46,833 bases of DNA from Bradyrhizobium sp. (GTDB taxonomy: Bacteria; Pseudomonadota; Alphaproteobacteria; Rhizobiales; Xanthobacteraceae). The DNA lies in the NCBI RefSeq assembly GCF_004799445.1, contig NZ_SSNA01000014.1, positions 1-46,833 of the forward strand, given 5' to 3'. Positions 16,383-24,403 of the stretch are shown in pieces; positions within the stretch are counted from its first letter, which is position 1, and each line of letters opens with the position of its first letter. The translations under genes were made by a program, and so were the position numbers. Under the pieces are notes generated by a model. That model did no database searches. It saw only the letters and a program-made list of their open reading frames with translations, and was not told the DNA's origin.

Positions 16383-17328
16383 GGGCCGCGGCGACCGGGC
16401 GACGTGGCTCCTGTGGGGCCTCGCGGCGGCGTTCGTTGCCTATACCTTCGCGACCGGCGGCTATCTCATCGCCGTGCTGCAGTTCGCCTTGATCTATACT
16501 GTTCTGGTCACCGGGCTGAACATTTTCATGGGATTCACCGGACAAGTATCGTTCGGTCACAATGCCTTTGCCGCGATCGGTGGCTACAGTTCTGCCGTGC
16601 TGACCACGACCTACGGCTGGGAGCCGCTGCCGGCCTGCCTGCTCGGGCTTGCCGGCGCACTGGCCTGCGCGCTCGTCGTCGGCTATCCGGTGCTGCGGCT
16701 GCGCGGCCACTATCTCGCGATGGCGACCCTGGCGATTGGACTGATTGTCTACGAGGTCGCCGTGCAATGGCAGTCGGTGACGCAGGGCTATATGGGCATT
16801 TCCGGCATCCCGCCGATCGGCATTGGCAGCTTTACGATTGCATCTGACCGCGCCTTGCTGGTGTTTCTGATGATCGTCGCCGCGCTGGCAATGCTGTCGG
16901 CCGCGGGCATCCGTCGTTCCCGGCTCGGTCGCGCCTTCGTCGCCGCGGCGGGCAGTGAAGATGCCGCGCGCGCGCTTGGCATCGATGTCGCGCGCTACAA
17001 GCTGACCGCCTTCATGATCTCCGCGGCCTACGCGGCCATCGCCGGCTCGCTATTTGTGCATGCCGTCGGCTTCGTCAGTCCGGAAGTGTTCGGCCTGCCG
17101 ATGGTCGTGATGTCCTTTACCATGCTCTATGTAGGCGGCATCGGTACCATCGCGGGCCCCGCGCTCGGTGCCATCATCATCTCGGTGCTGCCGGAAAGTT
17201 TCCGTACCTTCAAGGACTATCAGGACCTCGCTTACGGTGCCGCGCTGATCGTCATCCTGATCTATGCGCCGCGCGGGCTCGCGTCCCTGCCCGAACTGTC
17301 GGCCAGATGGCGGCGGAGGAGCGCATGA
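16354..17328 (+). CDS. livM: Branched-chain-type ABC transporter permease LivM
   Basis: 324 residues with about eight to ten membrane segments. The LivM signature GLNIFMGFTGQVSFGHNAFA occurs at about residues 50-70, followed by GYPVLRLRGHYLAMATLAIG and the cytoplasmic loop with EDAARALGIDVARYKL that contacts the ATPases. The start overlaps the end of livF, and the stop overlaps the livG ATG (ATGA). It forms the membrane pore with LivH. Confidence 0.93.
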   Translation: MNSFNTIWAKGRGDRATWLLWGLAAAFVAYTFATGGYLIAVLQFALIYTVLVTGLNIFMGFTGQVSFGHNAFAAIGGYSSAVLTTTYGWEPLPACLLGLAGALACALVVGYPVLRLRGHYLAMATLAIGLIVYEVAVQWQSVTQGYMGISGIPPIGIGSFTIASDRALLVFLMIVAALAMLSAAGIRRSRLGRAFVAAAGSEDAARALGIDVARYKLTAFMISAAYAAIAGSLFVHAVGFVSPEVFGLPMVVMSFTMLYVGGIGTIAGPALGAIIISVLPESFRTFKDYQDLAYGAALIVILIYAPRGLASLPELSARWRRRSA

Positions 17329-18098
17329 GCCTCTTGCGCCTCGACAGCATCACGCGCCGCTTCGGCGGTCTGGTCGCGCTCGAGAATGTCTCGCTGGAAA
17401 TCCCGGGGCAGGGCCTGTCGGCGGTGATCGGCCCGAACGGCGCCGGCAAGACCACGTTGTTCAACATGATCTCCGGCTTCATGCCGCCGAGCGACGGCCG
17501 CGTGCATTTTGACGGGGCGGAAATCACCGGTCAGCCGCCGGAGACGATCGCGCGCCGTGGCCTGATCCGCACGTTCCAGCTCGTACAGCTCTTTGAAGAC
17601 CTCACGGTGCTGGAGAACGTCAAGGTTGGCTGCCACTTGCACACGCGCGGCGGCCTCTGGGCCGCGCTTGTACCGAGCCGTGCCGCGCGGGCGGAAGAAG
17701 CCGCGGTGGAAGCCGAGGCCTGGCGTCTTCTGGCGGAAACCGGGCTCACCGCGCATGCGCACAGCTTCGCCGCCGTACTTCCTTACGGGCAGAAGCGGCT
17801 GCTTGAAATTACCCGTGCGCTGGCCGCGCGGCCGAAACTCCTGCTGCTTGATGAGCCGGCCGCGGGCCTCAACCGGTCGGAAACCGATGCGCTCGCCGCG
17901 CTGTTGCGCCGTATCGTCAAGACCGGCACCGCCATCCTGCTTATCGAGCACGACATGAATTTGGTGATGAATATTGCCGACGAGATTGCTGTGCTCGACT
18001 TCGGTCGCCTGATCGCCAAGGGCAAGCCGGATGAAATCCGGCGCAATCCAGACGTGATTGCCGCTTACCTCGGTACCGAAGAGGCCGCGCATGTTTAA
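17325..18098 (+). CDS. livG: Branched-chain-type ABC transporter ATPase LivG
   Basis: 257 residues from ATG 17325, chosen because GGAGGAG stands just upstream and the ATG overlaps the livM stop (ATGA). An ATG at 17307 would add six residues. Walker A GPNGAGKT, the LivG-type segment RRGLIRTFQLVQLFEDLTV, and Walker B LLLLDEPAAGLN with ILLIEHDMNLVM are typical. The usual LSGGQ signature is replaced by LPYGQKRLLEI, which is the normal LivG form. The stop overlaps the livH start. Confidence 0.93.
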   Translation: MSLLRLDSITRRFGGLVALENVSLEIPGQGLSAVIGPNGAGKTTLFNMISGFMPPSDGRVHFDGAEITGQPPETIARRGLIRTFQLVQLFEDLTVLENVKVGCHLHTRGGLWAALVPSRAARAEEAAVEAEAWRLLAETGLTAHAHSFAAVLPYGQKRLLEITRALAARPKLLLLDEPAAGLNRSETDALAALLRRIVKTGTAILLIEHDMNLVMNIADEIAVLDFGRLIAKGKPDEIRRNPDVIAAYLGTEEAAHV

Positions 18099-18963
18099 CC
18101 TCGTCGCGCAATCGGTTCTCAGCGGCATCGGCATCGGCGCTGTCTATGGCCTGATCGGTATCGGCTTTTGCGTCATCTATAATGCGAGCGGCATCGTGAA
18201 CTTCGCCCAGGGCGCCTTCGTCATGCTCGGCGGCATGCTCACCAATGCCGGCATGACCAAACTCGGCCTGCCGTTGCCGCTCGCCGCCATCGGCGCCATC
18301 TTGATTGTCGCCATTTCCGGTGTGGTGCTGGAACGCATCGTGGTGCGGCCGCTCTGGAATCGCGGTTCGACCATGTTCGTGATGATCCTTGCGACGCTTG
18401 CCGCGCAGATCGTGGTGGAGCGCATCACCCAAATCCTGGCCGGCGATCAGCCGCGGACGCTACCGGTCTTCACCGATCTGCCGCCGCTGCGGTTATTCGG
18501 TTTCGCCATCAATTTCCAGTTCCTGTGGATACTCGGCTGCTCGGCGCTGGTCATTGTCTTGTTGGGGTTGTTCTTTTCGTCGACCAGGACCGGCAAGGCG
18601 ATGCGGGCCTGCTCCATCAACCGCGACGCCGCCGCGCTGCAGGGCATACCGGTATCGCGCATGCTGGCGCTCGCCTTCGCGCTCAGCGCGGCGCTCGGCG
18701 CCTTCGCCGGCATTCTCATTACGCCCACGCAATACACCGCCTTCAACGTCGGTGTGCCGTTTGCCATCAGCGGCTTCATCGCAGCGATCGTCGGTGGCTT
18801 CGGCCGCCCGCTCGGGGCTTTCGCCGGCGGCATTCTGCTCGGCGTCGCGCAGGCGCTTGCCATCGTGTTGCTTGGCGCAGCGTTCAAGAACGTCGCCGCG
18901 CTCTCGATATTGCTGCTCTTTCTCTTCGTCCGCCCGACGGGGCTTCTCGGTTCCGCCAAATAG
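18091..18963 (+). CDS. livH: Branched-chain-type ABC transporter permease LivH
   Basis: 290 residues from ATG 18091, which overlaps the livG stop by eight bases. About eight membrane segments are present. The LivH signature is GIGIGAVYGLIGIGFCVIYN followed by ASGIVNFAQGAFVMLGGM, and the ATPase-contact loop is SINRDAAALQGIPVSRML. It completes the Liv transporter. The cupin gene begins 17 bases after its stop, so the transcript most likely continues into the enzyme genes. Confidence 0.93.
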   Translation: MFNLVAQSVLSGIGIGAVYGLIGIGFCVIYNASGIVNFAQGAFVMLGGMLTNAGMTKLGLPLPLAAIGAILIVAISGVVLERIVVRPLWNRGSTMFVMILATLAAQIVVERITQILAGDQPRTLPVFTDLPPLRLFGFAINFQFLWILGCSALVIVLLGLFFSSTRTGKAMRACSINRDAAALQGIPVSRMLALAFALSAALGAFAGILITPTQYTAFNVGVPFAISGFIAAIVGGFGRPLGAFAGGILLGVAQALAIVLLGAAFKNVAALSILLLFLFVRPTGLLGSAK

Positions 18964-18979
18964 CCAAGTGAGGAATACC

Positions 18980-19315
18980 ATGGATATCCATGAGATCGAT
19001 TGGAGCAAGATGCAGTGGAAGCAGATTCGCCAAGGCGTCGAGCAGAAGGCGTTCTCCGGCGATGGGGCGACGGTCGCGCTGCATCGGCTGATGCCCGGCC
19101 ATGAGCCGAAGCCGCACAGCCATCCCCACGAGCAGATCGCCTACATCATGTCGGGACGTCTTCGCTTCCATATTGGCGACGAGGTGCGAGACGTTGGTCC
19201 CGGCGGGTTGGTTCTTATTCCCCCGAACGTCATGCACTGGGGCGAGGTGCTCGGCGATGAGCCGGTGTTGAACCTCGACGTCTTTACGCCCAAGCGGCCA
19301 GAATACGCCGCCTGA
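18980..19315 (+). CDS. Small single-domain cupin protein
   Basis: 111 residues. Both cupin motifs are present: G40 followed by H46, H48 and E51 (PHSHPHEQ), and G-P-G-G-L-V-L-I-P-P-N-V-M-H with H86. This makes a complete metal site of three His and one Glu. Small cupins of this kind act as isomerases, dioxygenases or metabolite binders. The ATG (18980) is preceded by GTGAGGAAT. It lies between livH and a dihydropyrimidine-dehydrogenase-like gene with short gaps on both sides, so it likely acts on an intermediate of the same pathway. Substrate unknown. Confidence 0.88.
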   Translation: MDIHEIDWSKMQWKQIRQGVEQKAFSGDGATVALHRLMPGHEPKPHSHPHEQIAYIMSGRLRFHIGDEVRDVGPGGLVLIPPNVMHWGEVLGDEPVLNLDVFTPKRPEYAA

Positions 19316-19330
19316 GCAAAGGACCGAGGG

Positions 19331-20392
19331 ATGAGACAGTCAGAGGTTAGCGTCGGCAAGATCGTCTTGAAGAACCCGCTGATCGCGGGATCGGCTGAGC
19401 ACCTTATCGAGGCCGGCGGCGTTCGACGCGCGCTACACGCGGGCGCAGCCGCAGTGGTCGTCAAGTCCGTCAACGAATCGGAGCGCGGTCGAGATCAGTT
19501 GCAGCGGGCCGAATACATGCTGCTTGATGACGAGTGGCGCGAAATTCCATGGACGCCAGATGCGCCCTCAACGGCGTTTATTGCGTGCCGCTCCGGTCTG
19601 ACCCCGCAAAGCTTCGAGGCTTGGCTCGACCAGACGGCGCAACTTGATCGTGAGGCCAAGGCGTCAGACGCTTACGCGATCGCGAGTCTCATCGTTGCGG
19701 ATCTCGCCCAGACCATCGCGATGGCAAAGCAGGTCGAGCAGGCCGGCTTACGGGTACTTGAGCTGAACATCGGTACCCCCTATGCCAGCCAGGCGAAAGG
19801 CGTGGTCTCCACCGAACTTGATCCTGAGCGGCTGGCGGTGATTGTCTCCGCAGTGCGGCAGGCCATCGACATTCCGTTGTGGGTCAAGATCACCGGCCAG
19901 AGCGAGCGTGTTCCGGATTTGGCCGCCGCGGCATTTCGCTCGGGCGGTGAAGCGGTAGTCATGGCGGGGCGCCTGCTCGGATTCATACCGGACGTCGAGA
20001 CCATGCAGCCTTTTCTAGGCACAACTCTGGGCGTCGGCGGATACTGGAACCTGCCTCTCACCTGTCATTGGCTGGCCGTGTCTCGGCGGCAGCTTGGCGA
20101 GAACAAGCCGCTGATCGCGACCAACGGCGCGCGCAGCGGTCTCGATGTCGTGCGGATGATGCTCGCCGGCGCCAGCGCGGTGGAGATGGCGTCGGCAGTG
20201 ATGCTGCGCGGGGCGCCGGTGCTCGCGTCCGCATTGGAAGAACTCCACGTCTACCTGCAACGCAAGGGAATGACCGCAGCCGAGCTTGTCGGTGTGGCGG
20301 CAGACCAGCGCAAGACGTTCGCCGATATGCCCTTGCGTACGAACAATTGGAAAAAATATGTTGCTGATCCTGAAGAGGGCGCAAGGGAGTAG
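19331..20392 (+). CDS. Dihydroorotate/dihydropyrimidine dehydrogenase-like FMN protein
   Basis: 353 residues forming one TIM-barrel of the DHOD/PreA type. Family marks are the N-terminal LKNPLIAGSAEHL (compare NP-x-x-x-A-S/G), the LELNIGTP strand (compare NLSCP), WVKITGQ (barrel Lys), and C-terminal LIATNGARSGLDV and GASAVEMASAVMLRG for FMN phosphate. The usual active-site Cys of PreA/PydA appears replaced by Ser/Thr in KGVVSTELDPE. There is no iron-sulfur domain, so it would need a partner or work as a simple FMN enzyme. It is translated 15 bases after the cupin gene and 7 bases before the TctC-like gene. Next to hydantoinase and carbamoylase genes, a dihydropyrimidine-like redox step is plausible but unproved. 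Confidence 0.82.
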   Translation: MRQSEVSVGKIVLKNPLIAGSAEHLIEAGGVRRALHAGAAAVVVKSVNESERGRDQLQRAEYMLLDDEWREIPWTPDAPSTAFIACRSGLTPQSFEAWLDQTAQLDREAKASDAYAIASLIVADLAQTIAMAKQVEQAGLRVLELNIGTPYASQAKGVVSTELDPERLAVIVSAVRQAIDIPLWVKITGQSERVPDLAAAAFRSGGEAVVMAGRLLGFIPDVETMQPFLGTTLGVGGYWNLPLTCHWLAVSRRQLGENKPLIATNGARSGLDVVRMMLAGASAVEMASAVMLRGAPVLASALEELHVYLQRKGMTAAELVGVAADQRKTFADMPLRTNNWKKYVADPEEGARE

Positions 20393-20399
20393 TAACGAA

Positions 20400-21383
20400 A
20401 TGCGATCGATCGATCGGCGTGCTGCTGCAGCGGGACTGCTGGCGACGGTATTGTGGTTCACGCAGGCCGCGCCGAGTCATGCCGAAACGTGGCCGTCGCG
20501 CCCAGTGACGATGGTTGTTCCGTTCGCGGCCGGCACCACTTCGGATGTGATCGCCCGCAGTCTTGCGCAGGAACTGAGCGGGAAGCTCGGCCAGCCCTTT
20601 GTGGTGGAAAACAAGGGCGGCGCCGGCGGAAATATCGGCGCAGCTACCGTCGCGCGCGGCGCGGCCGACGGTTACATCATTCTGTTTGCGACGACCGGGC
20701 AGGCCGCGACCAACAAGTTGATGTACAAGGCAATGGAGTTCGATCCGCAGCGCGACTTTGCGCCAGTCGTGCTGGTAGGCAAGGCTCCGGTCATCATCAC
20801 CGCCCGGCCGGGCGCGCCCTATGGGTCGCTTGAGGATTTCATCGCCTATGCGAAGGCCAACCCGAACAAGGCCATAGCCGGGTTTCCGGGCAATGGCACT
20901 TTGGGCCACATCACCGGCGAGCTGTTGGGCCGCACGGCGGGGATCGAGTTCGGCAAGGCCCAGTATCGCGGCAGTGCCGCGATACTGACGGATCTGATCG
21001 GCGGCCATATCGATATCGGGATGGATTCGATGGCGGCCTACGTTCCCTTCGTCCAGCAAGGCAAGATCAAGGCACTGGCGATCGCGTCTTCGCAACGCTG
21101 GTCGAAGCTCCCGGACGTGCCGACGGTAGCGGAATCAGGGCTCCCCGGCTTCGAGGCAAGCGTCTGGTACGCCTTGCTGCTGCCGGCCAAGGTTCCGGCC
21201 GAGATCGTGGCCAGGTTGAATGCGACCACCAATGCGTGGCTGAAAGAGCCGAAGACGCAGGAGTTCCTTGCCAATTTCGGCGCCGAAACCGCGGGGGGAA
21301 GCCCGGCCGATTTGAAGGCCTTTACGCAGGCCGAGATCGAGAAGTGGGGCCCGATCATCAAGGCCGCGAACATCAATTTCTGA
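20400..21383 (+). CDS. Tripartite-tricarboxylate-type binding protein (TctC/Bug family)
   Basis: 327 residues. The signal peptide runs to SHA at about residue 28. The mature start ETWPSRPVTMVVPFAAGTTS is characteristic of Bug proteins, followed by VVENKGGAGGNIGAATVARG and a C-terminal half with DLIGGHIDIGMDSMAAYVPF. I chose ATG 20400, 7 bases after the flavoprotein stop. These proteins bind dicarboxylates, aromatic acids or amides in the periplasm and usually feed TctAB membrane proteins. No tctA or tctB lies in this window, so it is an orphan receptor, as often seen for Bug proteins. It is the last gene of the plus-strand run. Confidence 0.92.
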   Translation: MRSIDRRAAAAGLLATVLWFTQAAPSHAETWPSRPVTMVVPFAAGTTSDVIARSLAQELSGKLGQPFVVENKGGAGGNIGAATVARGAADGYIILFATTGQAATNKLMYKAMEFDPQRDFAPVVLVGKAPVIITARPGAPYGSLEDFIAYAKANPNKAIAGFPGNGTLGHITGELLGRTAGIEFGKAQYRGSAAILTDLIGGHIDIGMDSMAAYVPFVQQGKIKALAIASSQRWSKLPDVPTVAESGLPGFEASVWYALLLPAKVPAEIVARLNATTNAWLKEPKTQEFLANFGAETAGGSPADLKAFTQAEIEKWGPIIKAANINF

Positions 21384-21561
21384 GACAGCCGTCTGTCAAA
21401 ACAGGCAGCGCCTGAAGGCGTGAGCGTCTTCCGATGACCGACCGCCTCTGGCGCAAAGCGGCCGTTCGTGAATATTTGCACTTCTGCATCGTTCGGGCTC
21501 ATTATGCTTCTTTGATGGAGCTTCGGGAGCGACGCCCGCGGTGAACCGGAGGAGGACAGCT

Positions 21562-22107
21562 ATGACAGTTTCGACCGAACGCGCAGTCCTTGCCGGGGGC
21601 TGCTTCTGGGGTGTGCAGGATCTGCTGCGCCGGTATCCCGGCGTGGTTTCAACCAGGGTGGGGTACACCGGCGGCGAGGTGCCGAACGCGACCTATCGCA
21701 ACCACGGCAACCATGCCGAGGCCATCGAGATCAGCTTTGATCCGCAGGTCATCAGCTATCGTCAGCTGCTGGAATTCTTTTTCCAGATTCACGATCCAAG
21801 CACGCTGAACCGTCAGGGCAACGACAGGGGAGCGAGCTACCGCTCGGCGATCTTCTATACCAGCGACGAGCAGAAGCGGATCGCCGAAGACACCATCGCG
21901 GATGTCGATGCTTCCGGCCTTTGGCCGGGCAAGGTCACCACCGAGGTTGCGCCGGTTGGACCGTTCTGGGAAGCCGAGCCGGAGCATCAGGATTACCTGG
22001 AACGCTATCCGGACGGTTACACCTGTCACTTCATACGGCCGGACTGGAGGTTGCCGCGCAGGCGGGAGGCCGGTCAGGCGGTCGCCGGCGAGGCCCGTCA
22101 GCGGTAG
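21562..22107 (+). CDS. msrA: Peptide-methionine (S)-S-oxide reductase MsrA
   Basis: 181 residues from ATG 21562 (GGAGGACAGCT upstream). The active-site motif is GGCFWGVQD with catalytic Cys14, followed by [39 protein letters not shown] and the closing [20 protein letters not shown]. It reduces oxidised methionine with thioredoxin in the cytoplasm, since there is no signal peptide. It is monocistronic, with a 178-base upstream gap in which I see only a weak CGCCT GA AGGCG repeat. It is convergent with the VOC gene 8 bases away. Confidence 0.96.
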   Translation: MTVSTERAVLAGGCFWGVQDLLRRYPGVVSTRVGYTGGEVPNATYRNHGNHAEAIEISFDPQVISYRQLLEFFFQIHDPSTLNRQGNDRGASYRSAIFYTSDEQKRIAEDTIADVDASGLWPGKVTTEVAPVGPFWEAEPEHQDYLERYPDGYTCHFIRPDWRLPRRREAGQAVAGEARQR

Positions 22108-22115
22108 GCCCGCTG

Positions 22116-22973
22116 TTATGCCCCGACGAAGATCAACAGCGTACCATTGGCTCTAGCAGGTGCGACGCAAACAGCGCCCGCGCTGCGGACGCCGGAGCTG
22201 CCGACCGCCTTGGCCGCGGCGGCGAGATCGGACGTTGCCAGCACAAGGCCCGCACCGCCGCGCTCCGGCAATCCAGCCAGCGGGACTTCGGGATATCGGC
22301 GGCCCAACTGGTCCTTGCTGAGGAACATGAAATCGGCGCGGTCTGAACCGGACGGTACCGCGACGGCGCCATCCGGCTCCGGCCTGACCTCTCGATCGAT
22401 CATGCGAGCCAGATGCGCGGCATCACTGGCGGGCTCCGTTGATACGACCAGCACCCGCCTGAGCCGTTTCGCGCCATTGGCGTGCTGCATCAGTTCCGGA
22501 ATCCAGACGGTGTCGCGCGTCTTGTGCTGACAGGCAAAGATGCGCAACCCACCCGGAGCTTCGGCAATGGGCCACTGAAAGGTCCGGAATCTGGCCGCCG
22601 ACAGCTGGCCGTCCGGCATCGTTACCGGCCGTTCGAAATCGGTCGGGCCAACGGGTTCATAGCCGCGCGCGCGAATCTCCTCGGCGCCGGCGGCCGAATC
22701 GACCGCCGTGAATGCGACGCGTTCGATCCCTTCGCCGCGTTTCGCAAGCATTGCGCGTGTCGGAGCATTGTGTTCCGTTTCAACCAGCACGCCGAGCAAT
22801 TCTATATAGTCCGGGTCGAGCATGATGGTGTAATTGCCTGATCCCATCTTGGCGCTATGCGTGCCGCGCGGCGACACGGTAAAACCAAGCCGCTTCCAGT
22901 TTTCGGCAGCGTTGTCGAGATCCCTGACCACGACGACGGCGTGATCGATTCCGATGACATTCCTGAGCGCCAC
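22116..22973 (-). CDS. VOC-superfamily (glyoxalase-like) protein
   Basis: 285 residues. The N-terminal half starts IGIDHAVVVVRDLDNAAENW and continues LGFTVSPRGTHSAKMGSGNY, the double beta-alpha-beta-beta-beta layout of VOC proteins of the Glyoxalase_3 type. It has one candidate metal His in GIDHAV, one in GTHSAK and a Glu in IELLGV. The second half is weakly conserved and ends ANGTLLIFVGA. It is divergent from the FAD oxidoreductase gene over about 120 bases. Activity is unknown; family members include dioxygenases, isomerases and antibiotic-binding proteins. Confidence 0.85.
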   Translation of the reverse strand: MALRNVIGIDHAVVVVRDLDNAAENWKRLGFTVSPRGTHSAKMGSGNYTIMLDPDYIELLGVLVETEHNAPTRAMLAKRGEGIERVAFTAVDSAAGAEEIRARGYEPVGPTDFERPVTMPDGQLSAARFRTFQWPIAEAPGGLRIFACQHKTRDTVWIPELMQHANGAKRLRRVLVVSTEPASDAAHLARMIDREVRPEPDGAVAVPSGSDRADFMFLSKDQLGRRYPEVPLAGLPERGGAGLVLATSDLAAAAKAVGSSGVRSAGAVCVAPARANGTLLIFVGA

Positions 22974-23094
22974 GCTTTTATTTCCCCGGCATGAATTGGC
23001 GTACTAAGCTAACCAGATCGATCCGGGGTCTGCAAGGCAACCAATTCAAGTGAGCTTCGGTTGGCTGGCGTCGATCGAACAAGAAAGGATCATG

Positions 23095-24399
23095 ATGGAT
23101 ACCGCAAAGGTCCGCGCGCCCGACTCGCTGTGGGAGGCGGTGACTTCGGCCGGTCCCGCGCTGCCTGAACTCGTTGGCATGGCCGAAGCCGATGTCATCG
23201 TGATCGGTGGCGGCTTCACCGGCCTGTCGACGGCGCTGCATTTGCGCGAAGCAGGCGTTGATGTCGCGATCGTCGAAGCCATGGAGCCGGGCTGGGGCGC
23301 CTCCGGCCGCAACAATGGACAGGTGATCCCGACATTGTCACGACCCGACCCGGACGACATCGTGGCGAAGCACGGCGCGGCCGGGGAGCGTTTTGTTGGA
23401 CTGTTGCGTGACAGCGCCTCGACGCTGTTTGATGTCGCGCGGCGCTATCAAATTCAGGCCGAGCAGGAACAAACCGGCTGGGTTCAGCCGGTGCACTCGC
23501 CCGGCCGCATCAGGATCGCGGAACGGCGGGTGCGGCAATGGTCGAAATTCGGTGCCGCGGTCGAACTGCTGTCCCGCGACCAGACCCGTCAGATGCTGGG
23601 ATCGGATGCCTGGTTCGGCGGCTTCTGGAACAAGACCGGAGGCCACATCAATCCGCTGGCGTTGTCGCGGGGTCTTGCCCGCGTCGTGCTGGAGCGCGGC
23701 GGCCGGATTTACGCGCGTTCGCCCGCGACCGGTTTCGAACGGCAAAACAGCCGCTGGATCGTCAGGACGCAAAAGGGCGAGATCAGCGGCCGCGCCTTGA
23801 TTTTGGCGACCAACGCCTATGGCGGCGAATTCTCGAAATCGCTGGCGCCCGATATCGCGCATGAAGTCATGCCGATACTGTCCTGGCAAATGGCGACGCA
23901 GCCGCTGTCTGAAATAGCGCGGGCGACGATCATTCCTGGCCGGCAGGCGATGTCCGACACCCACGGCGAACTCTACTTTGCACGCTACGACGCGCGGAAT
24001 CGCCTTGTCACCGGCGGCGCCGTGATCGGTCCGGGCAACAAGGCGGAACGGATCAAGCATCGCGTGACGGAGCGCCTGCAGCGGCTGTGGCCGCAGATCG
24101 GGCCGGTCGAATTCGATTATGTCTGGAACGGCTATGTCGGAATGACCACCGATTTCCTTCCGCGCATTCATCGGCTCGGGCCCGACGCCTATGGCTGGAC
24201 CGGTTGCAACGGTCGCGCGGTCGCGCTTTCGATCGCGCTCGGCGATCAGCTTTCCAGGGCCGTGCGTGGCGTTCCGGAACAGGATCTGGCGCTGCCGTTC
24301 TCCGATCCGGCGCCGATCCCCGCGCATGGTTTTTTGCGTCGAATTGCGCCTTTGATGCTGATGGTCTACCGGCGGCGCGACGCGCGCGAAATCGCCTGA
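23095..24399 (+). CDS. FAD-dependent amine/amino-acid oxidoreductase (DAO family, PuuB/DadA-like)
   Basis: About 434 residues. The FAD-binding dinucleotide fold is DVIVIGGGFTGLSTALHLRE (about 33-52), followed by a second FAD contact at PGWGASGRNNGQVIP, typical of gamma-glutamylputrescine oxidase and related enzymes. It closes with YGWTGCNGRAVALSIALGDQ near the C-terminus. I chose the second of two adjacent ATGs (23092, 23095) because AAGGA is five bases from it. It probably oxidises an amine or N-substituted amino acid in the cytoplasm. It is convergent with the peptide-type ABC operon, 4 bases apart, which may import its substrate. Confidence 0.88.
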   Translation: MDTAKVRAPDSLWEAVTSAGPALPELVGMAEADVIVIGGGFTGLSTALHLREAGVDVAIVEAMEPGWGASGRNNGQVIPTLSRPDPDDIVAKHGAAGERFVGLLRDSASTLFDVARRYQIQAEQEQTGWVQPVHSPGRIRIAERRVRQWSKFGAAVELLSRDQTRQMLGSDAWFGGFWNKTGGHINPLALSRGLARVVLERGGRIYARSPATGFERQNSRWIVRTQKGEISGRALILATNAYGGEFSKSLAPDIAHEVMPILSWQMATQPLSEIARATIIPGRQAMSDTHGELYFARYDARNRLVTGGAVIGPGNKAERIKHRVTERLQRLWPQIGPVEFDYVWNGYVGMTTDFLPRIHRLGPDAYGWTGCNGRAVALSIALGDQLSRAVRGVPEQDLALPFSDPAPIPAHGFLRRIAPLMLMVYRRRDAREIA

Positions 24400-24403
24400 A
24401 GGT

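Noticed and set aside
22993..23047. GAATTGG (22993-22999) and CCAATTC (23041-23047) as an operator pair between VOC and FAD genes
   Set aside because: Arms are short and 41 bases apart with no linked regulator; could be chance.
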